A stretch of 64,000 nucleotides of DNA. Source: Rhabdophis nuchalis (Eukaryota > Chordata > Lepidosauria > Squamata > Natricidae). The first letter of the stretch is position 1, and every line of letters starts with the position of its first letter. The DNA is taken from assembly GCA_039707465.1 (NCBI GenBank), contig CM077644.1:187413462-187477461 (forward strand), read 5' to 3'. Of the stretch, positions 9,275 through 21,300 are shown in pieces. The notes under the pieces were generated by a model. The model was not told where the DNA came from. It saw only the letters and a list, made by a program, of their open reading frames with translations, and did not search any database. Made by a program: the position numbers and the translations under genes.

Positions 9275-9441
9275 CTGTGATGGCTAACCCATGGCATGCG
9301 TGCCACAGGTGGCACACAGAGACCTCTCTGCGGGTGTCACACACACATTCACAGGGTGGCGGGGTGCACCGGGTGGTGTCATGTGCATATTGCATTATGT
9401 GCACTTTTGTCGTGCAACGACAAAAAAGTTAGCCATCACTG
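9275..9441. mobile_element. hAT MITE, target duplication ACATAGAG/ACATAGAA
   Basis: It starts CTGTGATGGCTAACC and ends GTTAGCCATCACTG. The flanking 8-mers at 9267-9274 and 9442-9449 match at seven of eight positions. It shares a GGCATGCGTGCCACAGGTGG block with the elements at 6612 and 48358. It is 167 bp and non-coding. Confidence 0.85.
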
Positions 9442-9449
9442 ACATAGAA

Positions 9450-11519
9450 TATCAAGTGGAAGAGAAGATGATAATTCTTATTTTCCTTTCTATAATTTCT
9501 TTTACTAAGACTTCTGAAGTCTCTTTCAACTGCTACTTAGGCTGCTTTTTAAATGATGTTTAAATGCACCAAGGGGTCTTTTGGCTTTCCACATCTAAAG
9601 TATTGCTGTAAAATTCCCTCCAGACTCAACAAGTCAGAATGAGTTATTTACCATCAAGCTCTTTGTGAAAGTTGTTTGTGTTGGCAAAGATTTAGTGATG
9701 TGCTTTAATGGAAGAGACTGTACTCAGATATGCAATTTCTAGCTTAGGCTAGGTTTTCAGTCCTTCTAATTTGCAGTCATCTTCTGATAGATAAAGTGTG
9801 TATAAGGCTAACATTTTTCAGCTTTACAGAGGGTGTCAAAGTACAGTAACTTATCTCCCAGTTTAATGAATGAATTCATTCATCGCCACACTTCTCAATA
9901 TGCTTTTTCAGTGCTCAGTTTGAGCAATCCAAACATCTGGAAATATATGAAAGGTTCTTGTTGCAATCTAAATATCGTTGGATAGCATAACGCATGTGGA
10001 TAATATAGATAATATATTTCTTGTGAACCTACTTTTAAAACCATGTGTATTTTTGGTACAATTCACTCCTTTTGAGTAGTCATAACAACAAAACCAGCAT
10101 TATATTTATAAAGCTAACAAATAAGAAAGGCTCAAGGCAAGTTTTAAAAACCATAAAAATGCCAAATCCAAATATTCCACAAAGTTGCTTTGTAAATCTT
10201 GGCTGCAATGATAGAAGAATGAGTTTCGGTTTACAAGACGTTTAGCAAAAGATGGAAGAGCAAGTGACGAAGGAGCTCAGGGCTATACTCCAGACCAAAC
10301 ATTCTGCAGTCAAAGGTAAACAGTTCTTGTCTGCTCAGGGTTTACTCTTCCCATCTGCACTGGCTGAAAAGCTCATTGAGATAACCAGAGGCATGTTATT
10401 GAATTTAGTGTGCACAACTAAAGAGAGTCTGTATTTCATAATAATAGTATAATATTATTTGGTCTAAAGAAAAGTGATTACAGATAACTTAAACTATGTT
10501 AAACATGTTTCTTTTATTTTACTTATAATTTTTTTAAAAAGAATAGTTTGATACACTGATATGTTTTGATCAGATTTTTCATCCTATTTATTGCTATTTT
10601 GGTTCAACAATGGTTGGATGACTGCAGAATGTGCTTTAAATAGATACTAGAGAAATGACTAAAGTGTGAGAGTTTGACAGCTCATCGAAATGTACGTCAG
10701 ATCACTGATCATGGAATCTTAACTCCACATACACTGTTTCTTTTCATTATAACAAGCTGCAGAAAATTCTGGACATCTGCAAACTGTTTCTGAACATATT
10801 ATTAGATATGATAGACTTCCTGATCAATGGAGATGATACATTTCCTGATCAATGCTTATGTAAAACAGTTTGATGAAAGAAATAATGATCAATTGTGATA
10901 CCTGGCCAATAAAGCTCTGAAATGCAGCTTTCTGGTGCTTAGATGAGGATGCTATTCTTTCATCAGTTTCAAAACAGATCTGTAGAATGCAATAAAATAT
11001 AGAGGTAAGTGTAATGACAGGCCTGGTTTTCATGCCTAGCACTTCTTATATAAGCCTGCACTTATTTCAAGTGCTACTTTTGGGTGACGTTTTCTGATTT
11101 TAACACCAATATACTTGTCCAGTTTTTCTGGGGTGGGGTTTGGAAAGGAACATATTGTAGATAGATGTTAATTTCCTGCCTTTCCCGAGGCCTTGATGAA
11201 GATATAAAGCTGCCTTTGTGTTCCTTGGCTATCTGCAAGGCCTGGCTCAGGGTTGTATCTATGTGTATTTTACCAACTCCCACTGTATGAATATAGTTTG
11301 AGCCAATAGAATCAGTATAAAAGGGAGTAAGTAATACTGGGGGATGGTAGAAAGAAAAACGTGGAAGGACAAATTTATGAGGAATGATTAGACATGTTTA
11401 GCCTGAGGAATAAAAGATTTCAAGAGGGCATGATAACCCTTTTCATAATCAGAGACCATGAATTCATTTAAAAGGTCACACTGTAAATTATTAGAAGACA
11501 AAAAACAAAACAATCATTC
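9450..11519. other. no gene recognised
   Basis: About 2 kb, AT-rich. The 66-codon frame at 10252-10452 begins with a plausible charged helix but has no recognisable family and no clear splice context. I do not call it a gene. Confidence 0.45.
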
Positions 11520-11610
11520 TCTCTATGCCCAACCCACCTCACGGGGTTGTTGTAGGGACAATAGGAGAATGAGATACAAATCTAATAAAGAAATGTAATC
11601 TGGTGTCAGT
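11520..11610 (+). repeat. possible squamate SINE/LINE tail fragment
   Basis: The segment CCCAACCCACCTCACGGGGT followed by TGTTGTAGGGACAATA resembles a common squamate repeat tail that usually precedes a TATAAAT-like terminus. No complete element can be delimited. Confidence 0.35.
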
Positions 11611-11633
11611 AGATGTTTTAAAGTTAATTAAAA

Positions 11634-11860
11634 ACTGCGGTAGCGCAGTGGTTAGAGTGTAATATTGCAGGCTACTTCTGCTGACTGTGAGCTGCCTGCA
11701 GTTTGGCAGATCAAATCTCACCAGGCTCAAGGTTGACTCAGCCTTCCATCCTTCCGAGGTCGGTAAAATGAGGACCCAGATTGTTGGGGGCAATAGGCTG
11801 ACTCTGTAAACTGCTTAGAGAGGGCTGTAAAGCACTATGAAGTGGTATATAAGTCTAAGT
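11634..11860 (+). mobile_element. tRNA-derived snake SINE (second family)
   Basis: The head has GGTAGCGCAGTGGTTAGAGT (A-box region) and a B-box-like GGCAGATCAAATCTC. The body contains AGCCTTCCATCCTTCCGAGG, TGAGGACCCAGATTGTTGGG and GTAAAGCACTATGAAGTGG, and ends TATAAGTCTAAGT. The remainder of its tail (TGCTATTGCTA) reappears at about 12867, after the L2 fragment. A 5' piece of the same family lies at 32868-32970. Confidence 0.82.
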
Positions 11861-11864
11861 CTGG

Positions 11865-12617
11865 ATGGGAAGTAACGGACTCAGGCTCAACCCGACCAAG
11901 ACCGAGTGGCTGTGGTTTCCGGCTGCCCGATTCAACCAGCTAATTCCATCGCTGGCCATAGGGGGCGAACATCTTACCCCTGTGGATGGGGCGCGCAACT
12001 TGGGTGTCCTCCTAGATGCCCGGCTGTCCATGGAAGATCAAGTGACAGCCGTGGCTAGGAGGGCGTTTTACCAGGTTCGCCTGGTTCGCCAGTTGCGCCC
12101 CCTATTGGATCGGGACGCCCTTCGCACAGTCACTCATGCTCTCGTGACATCCCGACTGGACTATTGCAACTCTCTCTACATGGGGCTCCCCTTGAGGTGC
12201 ACCCGGAGACTGCAGATGGTCCAGAACGCAGCCGCGCGGGCAATCCTGGGTACCTCTAGGTTTACCCATGTAACACCTCTCCTGCGCGAGCTGCACTGGC
12301 TGCCTGTCGTCTTCTGGGTGCGCTTCAAGGTATTAATCATCATCTTTAAAGCGCTCCATGGCTCGGGACCTAGCTATTTGCGGGATCGGATTCTGCCTCA
12401 TACACCCTCACGGCCGATCCGCTCCCACAGAGAGGGACTTCTCCGGGTGCCGTCCACTAGACTTTGTCAGCGGGCGACGCCCAGGGGAAGGGCTCTCTCT
12501 GTGGCGGGCCCAGCCCTCTGGAATGACCTTCCCCCCGACATTAGAATGACCACAGACCTCCGCTCCTTCCGTCTAAAATTAAAAACATATCTTTTCTGCT
12601 TGGCCGGCTTAGGGTAG
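11865..12617 (+). pseudogene. L2-group LINE RT C-terminal fragment, open 250-codon frame
   Basis: The frame covers only the part of ORF2 downstream of the catalytic YADD box. It contains an RLNPTKTEWLWFP block at the start, SRLDYCNSLYMGLP near residue 97, LHWLPVVFWVRFK near 145 and a C-terminal LAGLG. No stops occur, so it is fairly young, but the polymerase active site is absent. It is a dead fragment. Confidence 0.85.
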
Positions 12618-12797
12618 TCTCTCTCTATGGGGTTTTAGTTGTTTAGTGGGAATTTTAGTCTAAAATGGGTGTTTTAGCACAGATACTGTTTAATTTGTTT
12701 TTAAGATGTTGTATATCTATTGTATATTTATGGTTTTTTAGTTTCCCTGTGCACCGCTCCGAGTCCCTACGGGGAGAGGGAGCGGTCAAGAAATTAA

Positions 12798-12864
<67 letters not shown>
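12798..12864 (+). repeat. (ATT)n microsatellite, LINE tail
   Basis: Over 20 ATT units form the 3' tail of the L2 fragment. The poly-tyrosine frame ending at 12865 is its translation. Confidence 0.97.
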
Positions 12865-12865
<1 letters not shown>

Positions 12866-12882
12866 ATGCTATTGCTAATTAT
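12866..12882 (+). mobile_element. SINE tail remnant
   Basis: TGCTATTGCTAATTA immediately after the LINE (ATT)n tail matches the usual end of the SINE that stops at 11860. This supports insertion of the LINE into the SINE tail. Confidence 0.6.
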
Positions 12883-12894
12883 AGGCAGACCAAG

Positions 12895-13085
12895 AGATAT
12901 TTATTAATTTATTTGATGCAGAATGGTCTGTACTCCAATTTATCACCTTAAAAAGTTCCTGTGAAGTAGCATTGACAGAGAGTAATTCAAATTCATCTAG
13001 TGAGCTTCCATGATTAAAAGGTGGACTTGAATCCAGGCCTCCCTTAGTCTTTTTTAACATCATAACTACTATGCCACACTGGCTG
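12895..13085 (-). repeat. possible old SINE (tRNA-like head on minus strand)
   Basis: The minus strand contains a CAGTGTGGCATAGTAGTTATG head-like sequence and a GGGAGGCCTGGATTCAAGTCC B-box-like sequence, then a body with GACTTGAATC-type spacing. This is the layout of an old tRNA-derived SINE, but it is too decayed to name. Confidence 0.4.
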
Positions 13086-13089
13086 AAGA

Positions 13090-15587
13090 TAAGTATTAAC
13101 TTTCTTCCTCCAGTATTTGATGGGTTGGATGCAAATCAAGCCATTTTTACACCAGTGAAAATGAGAATCAAAAAGTATTGGGCACAAAATGTTGCATATT
13201 GAATGTACTGTGTTATTTAGTACTAAGAAAGGGAAATCTTACTATTCTAACATATCTACTAAGCCCTGTGGAACAACGATGCATGAACTTTGTAATATAT
13301 TGGATTTTCTTTCTCAGCTGCATTCTTAATAGAGTACTGAGCAGCTGGGGTGGTTGCCTTAGTTCATTTACTTTTACAGATAAGACCAAGTCTCTCTGAG
13401 GAGATTGTTCCTTGTTAATGTTAATGTTTTTTCCTTGATTGTCTTACTCTCCTCCTGACCACAGTGTTACAATTTATAACCTAATGGGCCACTGATAAGC
13501 CTCCTATGTTAACAATGGCCTCTTGGAAGGCCCTGAAAACCCTGCTGGGTGCCATCAGACACGATATAGTTTGAAGTAAGATCTGAGGACAATGTTACCT
13601 CATAATGTAGCATCATTCCAGGAGCATCTGGCTCTGAGGAATCCTGCTGCATTGTCAGAGCCAACTATCTATTTCTAAAGCAATAGTTAAATGAAACAGA
13701 AGGCAAAGAGGAGTAGCAGCTGCAAGAGGCAGCAAGGAATTCAACAATTAAGGTCATGCATATGAACATTTCCTCCCCCCCAAATTCTAGCTCTTCCTTC
13801 AGGTTGAGGGGGAAAAGTCTGTTTTGAGTCCACTAATAATTACTAATAGAAGATGAACTTCCCCACTTTCTTCAAAGGGAAGGTGCTTCTTCTTCTAAAA
13901 GGGAAATAGAGATGGAAATGATCGTTAAGTTATGGAACTTTAGTATGACGGGGATTGTGTACCACTGGATGTTTTTTAAAAGCATGGTGAACAGTATGAA
14001 ACTCAAGAAAATGTTAAAAAGTAATTGATAAAAAACACACCTATCTACTAGTTTAGAATCAGGAAGCTTCAGTTTATAATGAAGGGCTGTGCTATTATGC
14101 CATTCATCATAACAAGCAGCTTTAAAGGTATTAGACAGCTTGGCAAGCAATATCTCAGTTGATGGGACAATCCTTCCTCTGCAAAGCAGCTAATGAATTG
14201 CTGGGGCTTACCTTCAGCAAACGGAAATGTACTTTCGGAAATGGTCAGGAGGCTCCAGGTGACATTATGGAGAAGCATACTTCAGAAACCAAATAGAAAT
14301 ACAATGTTGACAGCAAATGAGGTTTAAATCAAGGGCAACATTCATTTCTGTCCTCTGAAAACAGTGCTGTACCTATTCTGGTGATGGGGCAACTAAACAG
14401 TGTAGATATATCCAGAGTTTCATGCCACTGTTGGGAAACTATTTAATGTGATACTAAAAGAATAAATGGAATCCTATCTGCAAGAACATCTGTGTATTTT
14501 ATGAATGTTAAGAGGAGCATTTAAACAAACTGAGAGCAGCTGCTTCCTCAGATTAAATTTCAGAATTTCTATCCTGAAATTCTGAAGAAAAGGAGGGTAG
14601 AACTGAATGTACAAGTTTTTGTAGAAAAATACCATCCAACCATGCCTATTCTGACATTTCAAATTGCCTTGTTACTTTCAAAGCTTCAAAGCCTTTCCAA
14701 AAGGAATACAACTGGACATTATTTACACTGCTTGGATCATCGTGCAGGTATAGTTGGTTTAGTAAACCTGCTTTTAAATATTCCTTCAGTGATGAAGATA
14801 TTTATCATAAGGAATAAAAAACAAGAAGAGACTGCTGCTGTCTTTATACTTCTGTGATTAGTACCTTAGCTCTATTCAAATCAGCCTTTTTTGATCATCC
14901 TGAATTTCAAAGTCAAGGTCACCTGCATATTGGAGGTGTGTCAAGCAGCAACATTTGCAATGTAGATTAAGCTGAGAGCAAATGCCCCAAAGGACTTCTG
15001 TCAAGTAGGAGACATATTTTGAAGTTTCTCAATAAATCCCCTTTTTCTTCATGAAAAGAAAAAGAACCCTTTTTGCTTATTTTCAAGTTACACTTTCTCT
15101 CCATTCAAAAAAGTACAATAAGATTAGGCAAAATTCTGCTGGCATCGATAAGCTACCTAGGCAACAGAGCTATACGAAGCAATGGCCATCAGCAGAACCC
15201 CTTCCCAAAGAATGAAAGAAACTGCATCCTGGTCTCAGCCATCCTGCATGGCTTCTTTGAAGAATAATTCCAAACATCTGCTAGGATTCCAAGTGAAGCA
15301 AAAGGGCCATGGCCACCCACCCAGGGATTGCCTGGGAAAGTCTTCAGAGCAGCTGCACTGGTCTTTCTGAAACATCTGGCAGCTCCTGAGGAGTATTTTC
15401 TTTGGCTTATACAAGCACGTTGTAAAGTTCCATTTTCCAATTCTTTGCACTAATCTATTTTATTGTTTATAAATCTAATCTGCTAATCTAATTTATCAAG
15501 GGATGCAGTTTAAATTTAAAATGTATTGGCACATATTTTTTTTCTGTGTAGTAGCTAATTTAGCATGTTTTACAAGGGTCTCGTCCT
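13090..15587. other. no gene or repeat recognised
   Basis: About 2.5 kb with only short reading frames (the longest 92 codons, 13872-14150 minus). None shows a conserved domain, and no mobile-element termini were found. Confidence 0.45.
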
Positions 15588-15768
15588 CATGGAGATGGTG
15601 CAGTGGTTCAGGGGTTAAGACACTGGAGCTTGTCAGCTGGAAAGTCAGCTGGAAAGCTAACAGCCCAGATTCATGATCCAAACACAGGTGATAGCATGAT
15701 CTCCCAGCTCCTGCCAAACTAGCACGTAGAAAGCATGCACAAGCAAGTAGATAAAAAGCTACCGCTTC
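15588..15768 (+). mobile_element. tRNA-derived SINE, 3'-truncated and diverged
   Basis: This is the same family as 31054-31377. GGTGCAGTGGTTCAGGGGTTAAGACACTGGAGCTTGTC forms the tRNA-like head (split here only for description), followed by the CCCAGCTCCTGCCAAACTAGC and GCAAGTAGATAAAAAGCTACC equivalents. A short duplication of GTCAGCTGGAAA is visible near 15637-15655. Confidence 0.65.
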
Positions 15769-15770
15769 TG

Positions 15771-15881
15771 TTGGATTGATTGATTGATTGATTTAGGAAA
15801 TTTGCTTTTGCCATCCATATCATATCCAATGATTCTGGGCATCTTACAGCATAAAAAATGAAGACATTAAAAACATTTGTA
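15771..15881 (-). mobile_element. possible old L2-like LINE 3' end
   Basis: TGATTGATTGATTGATT followed by a CATATCCAATGATTCTGGGC-type block and CTTACAGCATAAAA resembles the reverse complement of an old L2-type 3' end with a tetranucleotide tail. It abuts a plus-strand L2 fragment. Confidence 0.4.
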
Positions 15882-15882
15882 A

Positions 15883-16372
15883 CAACATGGGGCTTCCCTT
15901 GAGGTGCACTCGAAAGCTACAGCTAGTCCAAAACGCAGCCGCCGGGTGATTATGGGAGCCACTAGATGCTCCCACATAACACCGATCCTGCATGAGCTGC
16001 ATTGGCTTCCTGTGGCCTTTCGAGTGCGCTTCAAGGTTTTGACGACCATCTTCAAAGCGCTCCATGGCTTGGGGCCTAGTTATATGCGAGACCACCTCCT
16101 GCCCCATACATCCCTTAGACCGATACGCTCCTACAGAGAGGGCCTTCTCAGGGTGCCGTCGGCCGGACAATGCCGACTGGCGACACCCAGGGGAAGAGCC
16201 TTCTCTGTGGCGGGTCCAGCCCTCTGGAATGACTTACCCCCTGAATTACGTACCATCACCAACCTATTGTATTTTGTATGTCTTTTAAATTTCCTGTGCG
16301 CCGCCCTGGGTCCTCTGTGGAGAAGGGCGGGATATAAATTTAAATAAATAAATAAAATAAATAAATAAACAA
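15883..16372 (+). mobile_element. L2-group LINE 3' fragment with internal deletion
   Basis: It begins in ORF2 at ACATGGGGCTTCCCTTGAGG, runs to the RT C-terminus, then skips part of the 3' untranslated region. It ends with GCGCCGCCCTGGGTCCTCTG, GGGCGGGATATAAATTT and an (AAAT)n tail. The subfamily is close to the copies at 1031 and 33290. Confidence 0.82.
15904..16347 (+). pseudogene. L2-group RT C-terminal fragment, 147 codons
   Basis: The frame contains LHELHWLPVAFRVRFK near residue 37 and the REGLLRVPSAGQCRLATP block near 77. A small deletion has removed residues near the start (the usual NAAARVIMGA region). A second deletion near 16265 fuses the coding end to the 3' tail, so the last 25 residues are not part of the original protein. 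Confidence 0.8.
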
Positions 16373-17839
16373 TTATAGAATACAGTGGATAAAAATTATT
16401 TACAAGTGCAAACCATAACATCAGATGGGAAAGGAGGGAGTCCAACACACAGGGTATGTGTGGAGAGGTGGGATTAAGTTTTAGTCAACCACCTCCAGGA
16501 TGAAGCTCTCCCATTGGGTCCCCAAGCCATCTGGCAGAGCCAGGTCATGAGGCTCTTTCAAAATGCCAGGAGGGTGGGAGCCAACCTCACCTCAAGGGTG
16601 AGATGTTTCAGAGGGCAAGAGCCAGGCAGAGAAGGTTCTTGTCCTGGAGCCTGCCAGCCAAACAGGTTATCATGTTTTGTATTTTCATGCTGGCCCCTGA
16701 GTTGTCTAAGAGAAACATCTCTCAGACAACAAAGGTTCCCTTGGCCAAAAAATTGGATATGAACACCGACCTTTGAGTCGATCATGACTTTAAACTTTTA
16801 GCCCTCATGGAAGGAGAGACATGTTTTATTCATTGTTGACCACATGATTATAATGATGTAAGTTGCAGAAGTGACTGCTTTCCACACAATTGCACAATAC
16901 CTTATTTGCGGGAACCTTACTTTTTTCTAATTGTAGCTTTCAAGAAATGTTTCCTAAAAATAGATGATGTGATCCTTGGTCCATGATTCCCATTTTTACT
17001 ATATACTTCATAATGCATGATGCTTGATGTTGCAAATCAAGGTGCTTCAACAACAGAGCGGATTCTATTTTAACTGGAGCCACATACATTCCTGAAGTTT
17101 AATAATACAAAACAGGCAGGTTTCTAACTTAGATAATTCACAATGGCATTCAGTAATTGCTCTTACTTGATTAGTGTGGGGGACAGCATCCACAGAATAA
17201 AACTGCAAATCATCTGCATCCACAATCAAAAACCTGTCCCAGAATATCATTAAAATGTGATTCATATATCTTTGAAAAAGCAATGAGGTATTATCCAATT
17301 CTGAGGACCTCACTATATAATCAAGCTTTTCATCATGACAATCAAAGAGAGTTAAATATTCCTAAACCTCTTTCATACAAATTAAATTACAAGCCCTTCT
17401 GAAGTCCAGTTCACCAAAAATGTGTGTGTGTGTGTATGTGTTTATATCTAGAAGAAGACAATTATCCTTTGAATAGTGATATCAAATACTTATGGCCTAT
17501 ATGAGCCAATAATCATGGTCTATATGGAGCTGTTCTTTTGAATAACAGAACCCCAGGCATGGAAGGGGGAAGGGGGGATAAATCTTCCATATGATTTTTC
17601 AATTATTTTGCATGAGACATTGGTTGGAGGTTGTTTGCAGAAATCTGGATTCCAAGAATAAGACCAATTGTGTAGACAAAGAACTGATGGGAGGGTAGGA
17701 TCAAACACATTAGCAATAGATCAGGCAAGACACTAATTAAGCGTTAACTTGCTAGATGTTATGCTGGTTGGCTCATTCAAAGTTCTCCACATTTGGAAGA
17801 GGGTTGAACAGACTGAATACATTTTCAACAAATATTTAA
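16373..17839. other. no gene recognised; (GT)n at 17420-17440
   Basis: A short GT repeat lies at 17420-17440. The minus-strand frame 17065-17313 contains VDADDLQFYS, which faintly recalls the reverse transcriptase YADD box, but nothing around it supports a LINE call. Sequence at 16500-16790 may be an unclassified repeat. Confidence 0.4.
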
Positions 17840-18290
17840 AATTCTATTCATTTTTTATTTATTCATTTTATTTATTCATTTTCAGTTAATCCTGTGTCAA
17901 ATACCAGCAATACATCATTTTAGGAAAAAAATCTTTTTAAGGTCATAATTCAGTGTGAATTTCAATCCTTTCTTCTGCATATTTTCCCATAGGTCCAAAG
18001 TTATATTATATCCAAGGATTTTTGCCAATCTTTTCATACAGTTTTTAACTTGTTCATCTTCCATTTCCATTTTCAATAAAGTTTAAACACCTTAACAGTA
18101 ATGTGATCATCATTTGTACATAATTCCACACCAAATTCCATGCCAAATTCAATCTCACCATTTTCAAAGTCATAGTTCTGATCAACTTTAAATCTTTCTT
18201 TCATAAGAAAACCAATTACATATAACATTCTGATTCCAGACCTTCTCTTGTTTTAATTTAAGATATACACCAGCATACATTAAACATTTT
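17840..18290 (-). mobile_element. L1 LINE ORF2 C-terminal fragment, decayed
   Basis: Read on the minus strand, it encodes an L1 ORF2 C-terminal stretch, recognisable from KNCMKRLAKILGYNITLDLW and a following GLKFTLNYDLK block, then a diverged counterpart of the KMMYRWYLTP motif. Upstream is an acidic segment with NGEIEFGMEFG. Stops and frame changes are present. No target duplication could be defined. Confidence 0.6.
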
Positions 18291-18329
18291 TGTTAGTTGT
18301 CATTTCTTTTCTAAAAATGGTTTATTACA

Positions 18330-21300
18330 CATGAATTTTTTTTTAGAAAAAGTCACACAGTTTGTTCTGTCACTAATGTCTGCAAACTGTTTAGAAATAT
18401 GTAACCCAAGTGAGGCAGGTTGGGTCTGAAAACAGCCATTAGAGGTTAATTATGAGGTACATTAATTCCATTTAGCACTTGAAGGATGAAGAACAGAAAT
18501 AGATGTCCTTGGAATAAAAGGTGAAGAACAGAGGCACATGTGCTACAGCAAAGGACTGATGTATAGACATTGGAACCATGCCCTTCTCATAATAAATGTC
18601 CAGTATCCAATTTATTAACGGTTCAGAGATTTACATTATATCAAGTCAATTGGGACTTTTTAAGCATTAAAAGTTACACCCAGTACACGTCTTTGTTAAA
18701 TGTTATGTTGATGTACTGATTGCATTGAAATTTCCCGTCAAATTTATTATTCATCTGTGATAATAATTTATTTTTCTTCAGAATTTGAAGCATAGCTTCT
18801 GCGGCATAATTTAGTTCTGATCTTCATTATAGTTTAGTAGATGGTTTGATTAAAAATGTGTGCTAAAAATGTGTGCTTACTTCTGTGATAATGTCTGCAA
18901 TGGGAGAGCCATTACATTTGATAGGATGCTTTTGTATGTTTGATGAGCATGCATTGCCTGGTCATGCATAACCCAACATAATAAGGATTTTCTGGTGATA
19001 TTGTGCTAGTTCCAGAGAGACTGAACACTGTAAACTGCCTTTGTGTTCAAGAAATGGCAAAGCAGACAGCTGTGCTCTGCAGCTGTACTCTAGAGTAAAA
19101 GAGAAATAAAAAAAGTTTCTTTTCCAGTTGATCTAACAGCCATGCAGCTGAAAAGAATTAAATTATGCAGTTGAAGGCAAGAAAAGTATTGTTTCCAAAT
19201 CAGTTTAGCCAATCATCTCTCTCTCTCTCCCCCTCTCTCTTTTTCTCTCTTTCTCTCTCATCTATTATCTATCACCTAGCTATCATCTCTCTCTATGGTT
19301 TACATACCACTCAGTTTTTGATGAGAGAGATAGGGTTATGGGTTTCAAGGAGCCAAGGCATGAATGGTGACATAATGGCTTTTGGTTTCACCAGTGTTGA
19401 TTTGAAAGCTATTATACAGAACACCCCCCCCCTTCTTTTTATTAACAAAACAAAGCAAATACATTTTAAAAAAAATAGTAACCAAGGTGATTTTTCTTCC
19501 ACTCTCCTGCTTCCTGATAATGGGCAATAAAATAATAAATCAAAGTTGATATATGTGTCTCTATTAAAGCATTTTAAAGGTAACTATTACTCTTTTGGAT
19601 ATGTGTATGCAGTATTGACCAAATTAGTGCATTGTTAATGTTATGTTTCCTATTTAGTATTAAGGGGAGTAATTACATGGGCTGGCATTTTCTCTTGGGC
19701 TGGCAAGATATTTTCTTTCTCTTCAGCTTCCCACCAAAGCCATTATGTTGGGTATAAAACTCCCCAGCACCCATCCTTCTGTTCCTGCTCTTTGGGTAAT
19801 TGCTGAACCTGCAATTCTTAAGTGGTTTCTCCAAAGTTAGCCCAGAAACCAACCAGTTTCCAGCAGTGCACAAAACATCTGAATTTACCTCAGGTTCATC
19901 AGCCATGTATTGTCCTTCCTAAAATTATATCTTTTAGCCTGCAGCTGTTTCCTCCCCACAACGTGCCCCACCAGCAATGTAGCAGCTCTTCCATTTCTTA
20001 TGATAAAGTTTCTGTCTCTGACAAAATGCGTTTTCTCTTCTTCTCCCAGATTATGCTGCCAGATAACAACTGTGTGTATGTCTCCACGACCATATGACAG
20101 GATGGTAAGACAGCTTTGAGCTGCTGTCACAAAGAGCTTTAAAGGTGACAACCAGCACTTTGAGTTAGACCTGGATGCTTTTTAGGTCATGCATGCCAAT
20201 GTATATCATTTGCATATTACATACTTATGCAAATTAACACAACTAATGTAAAAATATCATGTGCATAGTTATGCAAAGTATGAAATTACTGAATTTGCGT
20301 GAATGTAGACTGAACAGAAATCCAAATGGTTTATTATGTTATTACTTTGATTGTTGTATGTTTCGGAGAATTTGTCATCAAAATGATAATTAAAATCAAC
20401 AACAATGGACAGGATAATATTTGTGGCATGTCTCAGCCCTAGATCGAATGGACAGGTCACTTGCTTTGCTGTTGAACACAGTCATTATTACAAAAGTAAA
20501 TGACATGCAAAATGACATTATTCTTCAACAATGAAAGTTGTGATTTCTTATTATTTCCAGAAGTCTTACTGAATTTGCTGTGCACTTTTTATTTTAAATC
20601 TTTTATCATGCTTCCAGTTTTTAATGTAAACATTTCTAATGCCTCTTTTGTGTTCCTATTCCTACACTCATATATTTCTGTGGATTTAATTCCTATAGGA
20701 GTCTACTTTATTTTGCTCTTCAGCTTATTCTCTCTCTTTTCAGAGATAGTAAACCAACTTCTTCTTCTCCAAAAGTTATGGGTGTTCCAACACTGGAGAT
20801 TTCTTTAGAAGAACCTGGACAACCTTTGTCTAAAATGGTATAGGAATATGTCCAATGCCCCTTCCTACTCTGTTATTCTGTTCTCCTTAATTTTAATTTA
20901 TGCTTAGCCCCTGCATTATCCTCAAGTGTTTCTACTTCAGTTTCCCTAAATGTTTGCCCCTCGCCTCTTTTCCTTACCAATCAAAACTCAGGGTCACTGT
21001 TCGGCCATTATGTCACCTTTTCCTGGGTGAATGTGTTAGAAATAACAGTGTATACAAAGGACAGTGGGAGGTGTGAGAGAAGAGTGCAGACAGTTTGTCA
21101 CTATCTTGGATGTTCTCTCTCTTTTGTGTGAATTTTATAGATATCTCTACAAATTACTTTTGTACATAACTCATTTTATGTATGCAAAGCCAACGCAAAG
21201 ATTTATATTCTTTATTCACGTTCCAAAAAAGACAGGAAATTGTGTCTTTATAATTTTTAAAATTTAATAATATCAAACCAACCAAAAATATGCTAACAAT

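Larger units (their letters stand above)
11861..12864 (+). mobile_element. L2-group LINE, 5'-truncated, inserted in a SINE tail
   Basis: It starts abruptly inside ORF2 at CTGGATGGGAAGTAACGG, equivalent to 36713 in the longer copy. It runs through the RT C-terminal region and a 3' untranslated region, and ends in a CACCGCTCCGAGTCCCTACG terminus with a 66-bp (ATT)n tail. It differs from the copies at 1031 and 33290 in its 3' end, so it is a different subfamily. Confidence 0.85.

Noticed and set aside
10252..10452. 66-codon frame starting MEEQVTKELRA
   Set aside because: Looks protein-like at first but has no family match I know, no upstream promoter or splice context, and a hydrophobic chance tail.
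17065..17313. Minus frame with DADDLQFYS as a possible RT catalytic box
   Set aside because: Neighbouring RT motifs are absent, so the match may be chance.
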